Positions 7,441 to 10,972 of a stretch of DNA of 10,972 nt are shown here, in pieces (the stretch's first letter is position 1; every line of letters starts with the position of its first letter). The translations under genes and the position numbers were made by a program. The stretch lies in the NCBI GenBank assembly GCA_021793055.1, contig JAJYTL010000085.1, forward strand, positions 1 through 10,972, given 5' to 3'. The DNA comes from Pseudomonadota bacterium (GTDB lineage: Bacteria > Pseudomonadota > Alphaproteobacteria > Ferrovibrionales > Ferrovibrionaceae). The notes below the pieces were generated by a model. It did not search any database. It was not told the origin of the DNA and was given only the letters and a program-made list of their open reading frames with translations.

Positions 7441-7457
7441 AGGTGCCGCATACGGGG

Positions 7458-8039
7458 CTATCGAGAGAGGTTGCCGCCGGATTGGATCGACGCATTAATC
7501 TCCTGGTTCAGGAGCGGCGGCAAAAGCGAAGCCAGGGTCTCGTTCATCATTTCCTGGAAGGCCGGGTCCTGCGGGCTCGAAGCTGGCGGCCCCATGACCG
7601 CGACGTGGGAGACATAGCGGCTGCCGATGCAAAAGACGGCCTGCAGCCGGACCGGTCCGCCGCCGGGGCGTATCTGTTGTAGCTGTGGCGCGCGACAGGT
7701 TTCGTCATCGCCGGAGGTCCGATCCACCGGGTTGAAGATCAAGACCAGGCGCGCGTCGGTGCGCGAGCCTGGCATCGGCCGGGTGACGAAGCGGAAGGGC
7801 GGGTACCAGCCGGGGGACTGCAGGCTCGCGGCGATCGCCTCCGGGTTGCCGGGGCCGGGTCCGAACGGATTGCCGCGGACGATGGTGTAGAGCGTGCCGG
7901 ATTGCGTGGCATAGGCCACGAGGCTCGGCGTGTAAAGCGAGGCCGTATCCTGCCCGTAAATCGTGGTCACGCCATGCGCGCAGGCGCCAAGCGTCAAGGC
8001 GGCAACGGCGAGACTGGCAAGAGAGATGTGGCGACGCAT
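7458..8039 (-). CDS. Uncharacterised lipoprotein between the two porins
   Basis: I do not recognise this 193-residue protein. Its N-terminus is a clear lipoprotein signal: MRRH, a hydrophobic core, and lipobox LGAC with C20. Ala at +2 suggests export to the outer membrane. The rest contains a PFGPGPGNPEAIAASLQ segment (58-74), a hydrophobic RLVLIFNPVD strand (97-106), a cysteine pair C115/C137 that could form a disulfide, and a C-terminal helix with QEMMNETLASLLPPLL. Reading can be extended upstream to 8192, but ATG 8039 is preferred because AGGAG lies 8 nt before it and the signal peptide starts there. The gene is divergent from porin 2 and convergent with the intron relic. The location suggests a periplasm-facing envelope role, which is inference. 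No catalytic motif is visible. Confidence 0.85.
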   Translation of the reverse strand: MRRHISLASLAVAALTLGACAHGVTTIYGQDTASLYTPSLVAYATQSGTLYTIVRGNPFGPGPGNPEAIAASLQSPGWYPPFRFVTRPMPGSRTDARLVLIFNPVDRTSGDDETCRAPQLQQIRPGGGPVRLQAVFCIGSRYVSHVAVMGPPASSPQDPAFQEMMNETLASLLPPLLNQEINASIQSGGNLSR

Positions 8040-8110
8040 CACTTTCGCTCCTAGCACATCGAGCCTCTTTAAATTCCACATATCAGAAAATACACGGCCA
8101 GTAGGCGGAT

Positions 8111-8139
8111 ATTCCAGCGCAACTAGCATTGGTCGGCAA
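8111..8139 (-). promoter_or_regulatory. Weak promoter candidate for the lipoprotein gene
   Basis: On the minus strand TTGCCG (8139-8134) and TGGAAT (8116-8111) are 17 nt apart, each matching four of six consensus positions. The leader would be about 65 nt. It is the best pair seen upstream of the gene, but modest. Confidence 0.25.
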
Positions 8140-8243
8140 CAGTAAAATTGGCGGCCATTTGGCGCTGGCGGGAAAGGCCTTCCGATGGGCAATATATATG
8201 CCGGCTGCCTATATCTTGGGCACTTTTTATCGGCAATTAATGG

Positions 8244-8256
8244 GATTGCGGCAATC
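8244..8256 (+). promoter_or_regulatory. Palindrome upstream of porin 2, possible activator site
   Basis: GATTGC-G-GCAATC is a perfect 6-bp inverted repeat with a one-base centre. Its midpoint is about 82 bp before the start site inferred from the sigma-54 promoter, a usual distance for an enhancer-binding activator. A related GGCAAT occurs just upstream (8232-8237). It does not match the NtrC consensus I know. Confidence 0.35.
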
Positions 8257-8304
8257 GCAGGAGATTTTATGCCTGAAAATCTCTATTCCTTTGGTCAGTT
8301 ATGC

Positions 8305-8321
8305 TTGGCAAGATATTTGCT
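8305..8321 (+). promoter_or_regulatory. Sigma-54 (RpoN) -24/-12 promoter of porin 2
   Basis: TTGGCAAGATATTTGCT matches the sigma-54 consensus YTGGCACGRNNNTTGCW at all specified positions but one (A instead of C after TGGCA). The invariant GG (8307-8308) and GC (8319-8320) are separated by the required 10 bp. The start would be near 8332, leaving a leader of about 93 nt before the porin 2 ATG. Sigma-54 promoters need an ATP-dependent activator bound upstream, so the gene is probably switched on by a specific signal. I find no comparably good sigma-70 hexamers in the 8160-8420 region. Confidence 0.65.
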
Positions 8322-8424
8322 CTGTCCTCTCCCGATCGAGGCTTTTTCTCGCGGACGAGATTTCTGATCCTTTCTGAAATTTGCCCACCGCGAACCTGAA
8401 GACGCAAAGCGAATGGGGGTAACC

Positions 8425-9687
8425 ATGCGAAAATTTCTCTACGGGACTACAGCGCTTTTTGTCGTCGGTTTTGCGACCACCATGGTGGCGACGCCGGTGC
8501 CGAAAGCAATGGCCGCGGCGAGCGCGGGCACTCAGCCGATCCAAATCCAGGTTGGCGGTTTCTTTCAGGGTTTTCTCGTTGGCGCCAGCCAGAGCGACGC
8601 TACAGGAGAGCCGGGCTACCAGACGCGGAAAGTCTCGATCCGGCCGCGTTCGATCATCGAATTCAAGGGTGAGGCGAAGTTTGACAACGGCATTAAGGCA
8701 GGCGTCGATTTACAGCTTAATGGCAATAATCCCACAGCGCCGAACTCTAGCGGCGCACAGCCCGTGGTGGCGATGACCACCTATCAGGACTACCTCTTTC
8801 TCGAATACGGAAATTACGGCCGAATGGAGCTTGGTTCGACGCAGTCCGCCGCCTACAAACTGTGGGCTGGCGCGGCGACGCCAATTCCCGGCCATGGCCT
8901 CAACTCGCCCTACTTCCTCGAAATGGGCCTCGGCAGCAATCTCGCGGCCAGCCCGACGACTTATATCAGCTTCCCGACCGTGAACGATCTTGGCGAGAAG
9001 ATCAGCTACTTTACGCCGCGTATCGCGGGCTTCCAGCTCGGCATTTCCTACACCCCGTCGAGCTGCATGTCGAACGGCAAGTCCACGGCTGATATCTCTG
9101 GCGACTATCTGAATTCCTGTGTTTTCTTCGGCCAAATGCCAAGCAGCAACAACGCCGGGGTTCAGTCCAACATCATCGAAACAGCGGTGAACTACACCGG
9201 CACCTTCGATGGCGTCAGCGTCACCGGCTACGGCGGCTACGGCCATTCGAGCCTTGAGGCCCAAGCCAATGCCAACAACAACCTGAAGGACCGCGACCAG
9301 TTCGGTCTCGGCGGTAATGTCGGCTACAAGAACTTCACCCTCGGCGCCAGTTTTCGCACCGATAACCTCGGCACCCGCTACGGCGCGCCGGGCAACGTCG
9401 CCGGCACGCGGCAGACCGATTACGACGTCGGCCTCTCCTATGGCAACGGGCCCTATTTCGCCGCCATCACCTACCACTACACCGCGACCAACGTCGAAAA
9501 CGACGCTGGCGTCGGCCTCGGCCACGACACCTTGTCCGGCGTGAGCCTGGGCGGTTCCTATACGCTTGGTCCCGGCGTCAGCATGGTTGGCGGCGTGCAA
9601 TACGTCGATCTCAAGGCCCACGACAGCAATCCGGCGAACCAGAACCGAGCCTGGATCTATCTCGTCGGCACGCAGCTCACATTCTAG
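8425..9687 (+). CDS. Outer-membrane porin 2 (Gram-negative porin superfamily)
   Basis: This 420-residue beta-barrel porin is a paralogue of porin 1. Start ATG 8425 has GGGGGT five nt upstream; an ATG four codons earlier (8413) overlaps that site and is less likely. The signal peptide (RKFLYGTTALFVVGF, cleavage near AMA at residue 30) and the mature start ASAGTQPIQIQVGGFF are almost shared with porin 1. Also shared are KFDNGIKAGVDLQL (85-98), YGRMELGSTQSAAYKLW, KISYFTPRIAGFQLGISY (192-209), the CVFFGQMPSSN motif and a C-terminal Phe (F420). The loop cysteines C214/C232 correspond to C208/C237 of porin 1. The second cysteine pair and the Gly-rich insert of porin 1 are missing, so the extracellular loops differ most. 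The putative sigma-54 promoter implies regulated expression, perhaps for uptake of a particular nutrient. Confidence 0.92.
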   Translation: MRKFLYGTTALFVVGFATTMVATPVPKAMAAASAGTQPIQIQVGGFFQGFLVGASQSDATGEPGYQTRKVSIRPRSIIEFKGEAKFDNGIKAGVDLQLNGNNPTAPNSSGAQPVVAMTTYQDYLFLEYGNYGRMELGSTQSAAYKLWAGAATPIPGHGLNSPYFLEMGLGSNLAASPTTYISFPTVNDLGEKISYFTPRIAGFQLGISYTPSSCMSNGKSTADISGDYLNSCVFFGQMPSSNNAGVQSNIIETAVNYTGTFDGVSVTGYGGYGHSSLEAQANANNNLKDRDQFGLGGNVGYKNFTLGASFRTDNLGTRYGAPGNVAGTRQTDYDVGLSYGNGPYFAAITYHYTATNVENDAGVGLGHDTLSGVSLGGSYTLGPGVSMVGGVQYVDLKAHDSNPANQNRAWIYLVGTQLTF

Positions 9688-9797
9688 CGCACGGTGATTT
9701 TGGGTCGGATTGACCCAAAATCATCTCCGTGCGCTGCCTCAATGATCCTGAGCGAGACCTCGTCCGAAAAGCGGGTCCGCTTCTCGAGATAATGCTC
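9686..9797. repeat. Bipartite palindromic repeat after porin 2
   Basis: The first part is a 21-bp stem: 9686-9706 pairs with 9712-9735 around the loop GGATT, with only a TCT bulge (9724-9726). Its core is TGATTTTGGGTC/GACCCAAAATCA. It overlaps the last two bases of the porin 2 stop codon. The second part (9750-9797) is bounded by GAGC/GCTC and has GAAAAGCGG/CCGCTTCTC (9766-9774 / 9777-9785, one mismatch). From memory, this pairing of a GATTTTGG palindrome with a TCCGAAAAnCGG hairpin resembles dispersed extragenic palindromic repeats of alphaproteobacteria. There is no T-tract, but the first stem may still protect or end the porin mRNA. Confidence 0.7.
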
Positions 9798-9872
9798 GGG
9801 CGCCGGTTCGCGCGGCAGAGGGACGGGTCGGATCGTCGAAATCCGCCCGCCTTGCCGGCCGCTCGGTTCCGA

Positions 9873-9901
9873 TTGCCCCATCGCCCGAGATGAGCTAGAA
9901 G
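9873..9901 (+). promoter_or_regulatory. Promoter candidate for the sulfotransferase gene
   Basis: TTGCCC (9873-9878) and TAGAAG (9896-9901) are 17 nt apart, and the extended GCTAGAA (9894-9900) resembles the alphaproteobacterial -10 form GCTANA. The leader to ATG 9976 would be about 68 nt. Pattern-based only. Confidence 0.3.
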
Positions 9902-9975
9902 CGGCGCAACGCTGGCCCGGGGTCGGCTTGGCGTTGGCGGTTCCCCTTCGGCCAGAGGTCACGCAAGCAGGCGGC

Positions 9976-10806
9976 ATGGGCGGTATCATCTGGATCGCTT
10001 CCTATCCCAAATCCGGCAATACCTGGATGCGGGCCTTTCTGCACAACCTGCTGCTCGATCCGCCCGAGCCGACTAGAATCAATGAGCTTACTCAGTTTAC
10101 CCTCGGCGACACGCACCCGATGTGGTACGAGCAGGTCTCTGGCCGGTCGATAGCGGGCGCGAGCCACGAAGAACTAGCCAAACTTCGTCCGCTGGTGCAT
10201 CGAGTCTTAACCCAAGTCTTTCCGGACTCGGTGTTTGTTAAGACCCACATGGCACTGACCGAGATCGCAGGCGCGCCCCTCATCACCATGGATTACACCG
10301 CCGGCGCGATCTATATCGTGCGCGATCCGCGCGACGTCGCGATCTCGAGCGCATCGCATTTCGGCACCGATATCGACGGCGCCATCGAGATAATGAACAG
10401 CGCTCAGGCCCGCACCGGCTTCACAGAGAGCAACGTGCCGCAATACTACGGCACCTGGTCGCAGCACGTGCAAAGTTGGACCGCCATGCCGCACCGCGCG
10501 CTCCTCATCGTGCGCTACGAGGACATGCTGACTAAGCCGGGTCCGACCTTCCGCAAAGTGGCCGAATTCCTCGGCCTGAAGCCGCCGCTCGAGCGGCTCC
10601 AAAAGGCGATTCGCTTCTCCTCCTTCGGCGAAATGAAAAAGCAGGAGGAGAGGGAAGGCTTCATCGAGCGCTCCGATCTTTCGAGCGCGTTCTTCCGCGC
10701 CGGCAAAGCGGGCCAGTGGCGCGACCGCTTGACGCCATCACAGATCGAAAAGATCGTCGCCGATCACGGCGACGTGATGCGGAAATTCCACTACCTCAAG
10801 GCTTGA
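9976..10806 (+). CDS. PAPS-dependent sulfotransferase (Sulfotransfer_1 family)
   Basis: The enzyme should transfer a sulfuryl group from 3'-phosphoadenosine-5'-phosphosulfate (PAPS) to a hydroxyl or amine acceptor in the cytoplasm. In 276 residues all family landmarks appear: the 5'-phosphosulfate loop YPKSGNTW (10-17), KTHMAL with the likely catalytic H91, the 3'-phosphate site IVRDPRDVAISSASH (114-128), VRYEDM (179-184), and the C-terminal RAGKAGQWRDRLT (241-253), equivalent to the RKGxxGDWKNxFT signature of cytosolic sulfotransferases. I start at ATG 9976. The frame is open back to a TTG at 9928, but those residues lie before the first beta-strand. No good Shine-Dalgarno is seen. The acceptor cannot be inferred; no PAPS-synthesis or polysaccharide genes are adjacent. 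Its stop overlaps the convergent gene by 11 bp. Confidence 0.92.
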   Translation: MGGIIWIASYPKSGNTWMRAFLHNLLLDPPEPTRINELTQFTLGDTHPMWYEQVSGRSIAGASHEELAKLRPLVHRVLTQVFPDSVFVKTHMALTEIAGAPLITMDYTAGAIYIVRDPRDVAISSASHFGTDIDGAIEIMNSAQARTGFTESNVPQYYGTWSQHVQSWTAMPHRALLIVRYEDMLTKPGPTFRKVAEFLGLKPPLERLQKAIRFSSFGEMKKQEEREGFIERSDLSSAFFRAGKAGQWRDRLTPSQIEKIVADHGDVMRKFHYLKA

Positions 10807-10972
10807 GCCCTTCGGCCTTGGTTGCGAGGCCCGAGATCGCGGCGACGCCGGCGAGCCGGATGCCGTTGAGCCGCCGCGCCGTGCGCGCGCCGACGCCGCC
10901 GAGCGCGATCGCCGGCACCGGGCTCTGCCGCGTGAGGGTGGCGAGGTGAAGCGGCCCGAGGCCCGGCGCGCC
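10796..10972 (-). CDS. Thiamine phosphate synthase/TenI-family protein, C-terminal part
   Basis: The minus strand carries the last 58 codons of a gene whose 5' end lies beyond the right edge. The residues include PLHLATLTRQ, then PVPAIALGGVGARTARRL and AGVAAISGLA. That is the C-terminal half of a TIM barrel with the phosphate-binding GG and the final strand seen in thiamine phosphate synthases (ThiE) and related TenI proteins. ThiE joins the thiazole and pyrimidine precursors of vitamin B1. Catalytic residues of the N-terminal half are outside the window, so true ThiE and a TenI-like paralogue cannot be separated. The reading frame is open to the edge, and the stop (10796-10798) lies inside the sulfotransferase 3' end, tail-to-tail. 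Confidence 0.72.
   Translation of the reverse strand, partial: GAPGLGPLHLATLTRQSPVPAIALGGVGARTARRLNGIRLAGVAAISGLATKAEGLKP

Noticed and set aside
7092..7451. Open frames on both strands inside the gap after porin 1 (for example 7178-7390 plus, 7092-7451 minus)
   Set aside because: They lie in intron-like RNA sequence, their products have no recognisable features, and such ORFs are common false calls in group II intron domains.
7446..7459. On the minus strand, AGCCCCGTATGCGG resembles the start of a group II intron domain V
   Set aside because: It is on the opposite strand to the intron fragment, overlaps the end of the lipoprotein gene, and lacks the complementary 3' strand and GNRA-type hairpin needed for domain V.
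9684..9989. A 101-codon minus-strand frame across the palindromic repeat
   Set aside because: Its C-terminal part is simply a translation of the repeat, with no ribosome-binding site or domain.

Overview
The window looks like chromosome from a GC-rich Gram-negative alphaproteobacterium. The evidence is the gene order DUF3576 lipoprotein - leuS - lptE - holA, an LptE of alphaproteobacterial type, trimeric-porin-type outer-membrane proteins ending in Phe, and several lipoproteins. The porin type suggests a Rhodospirillales-like member, but the genus cannot be fixed from sequence reading alone.

Left part (1-4968, minus strand): a tightly packed housekeeping run read right to left. A DUF3576 outer-membrane lipoprotein is followed by leucyl-tRNA synthetase (leuS), the LPS-assembly lipoprotein LptE and the DNA polymerase III delta subunit (holA). 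leuS/lptE overlap by 14 bp and lptE/holA by 4 bp, so translation is probably coupled. A candidate promoter for this run lies at 5129-5157 on the minus strand. Its -10 box is inside one arm of a long inverted repeat.

Middle part (4969-9687): two paralogous general porins on the plus strand, with a small uncharacterised lipoprotein gene between them on the minus strand. Porin 1 has a sigma-70-like promoter whose -35 and -10 hexamers each sit in the spacer of a small palindrome, and it ends in a textbook intrinsic terminator. Exactly at the end of that terminator's T-run begins a decayed 5' fragment of a group II intron. It retains domain I to about domain III but has no reverse transcriptase and no domain V, and the position is the classic target of class C introns. 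Porin 2 is preceded by a near-perfect sigma-54 (-24/-12) promoter with a palindrome about 80 bp upstream of the inferred start site. The two porins are therefore probably expressed under different conditions.

Right part (9686-10972): a bipartite palindromic repeat overlaps the porin 2 stop codon. It is followed by a PAPS-dependent sulfotransferase gene on the plus strand. The 3' end of a thiamine phosphate synthase/TenI-type gene comes in from the right on the minus strand and overlaps the sulfotransferase tail-to-tail by 11 bp.

Most of the window concerns the outer membrane (LptE, two porins, two lipoproteins), beside core replication and translation genes. I see no CRISPR array, tRNA, rRNA, intact transposase or recognisable defence system. 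The points most worth following are the sigma-54 porin promoter, the intron relic and the palindromic repeat.
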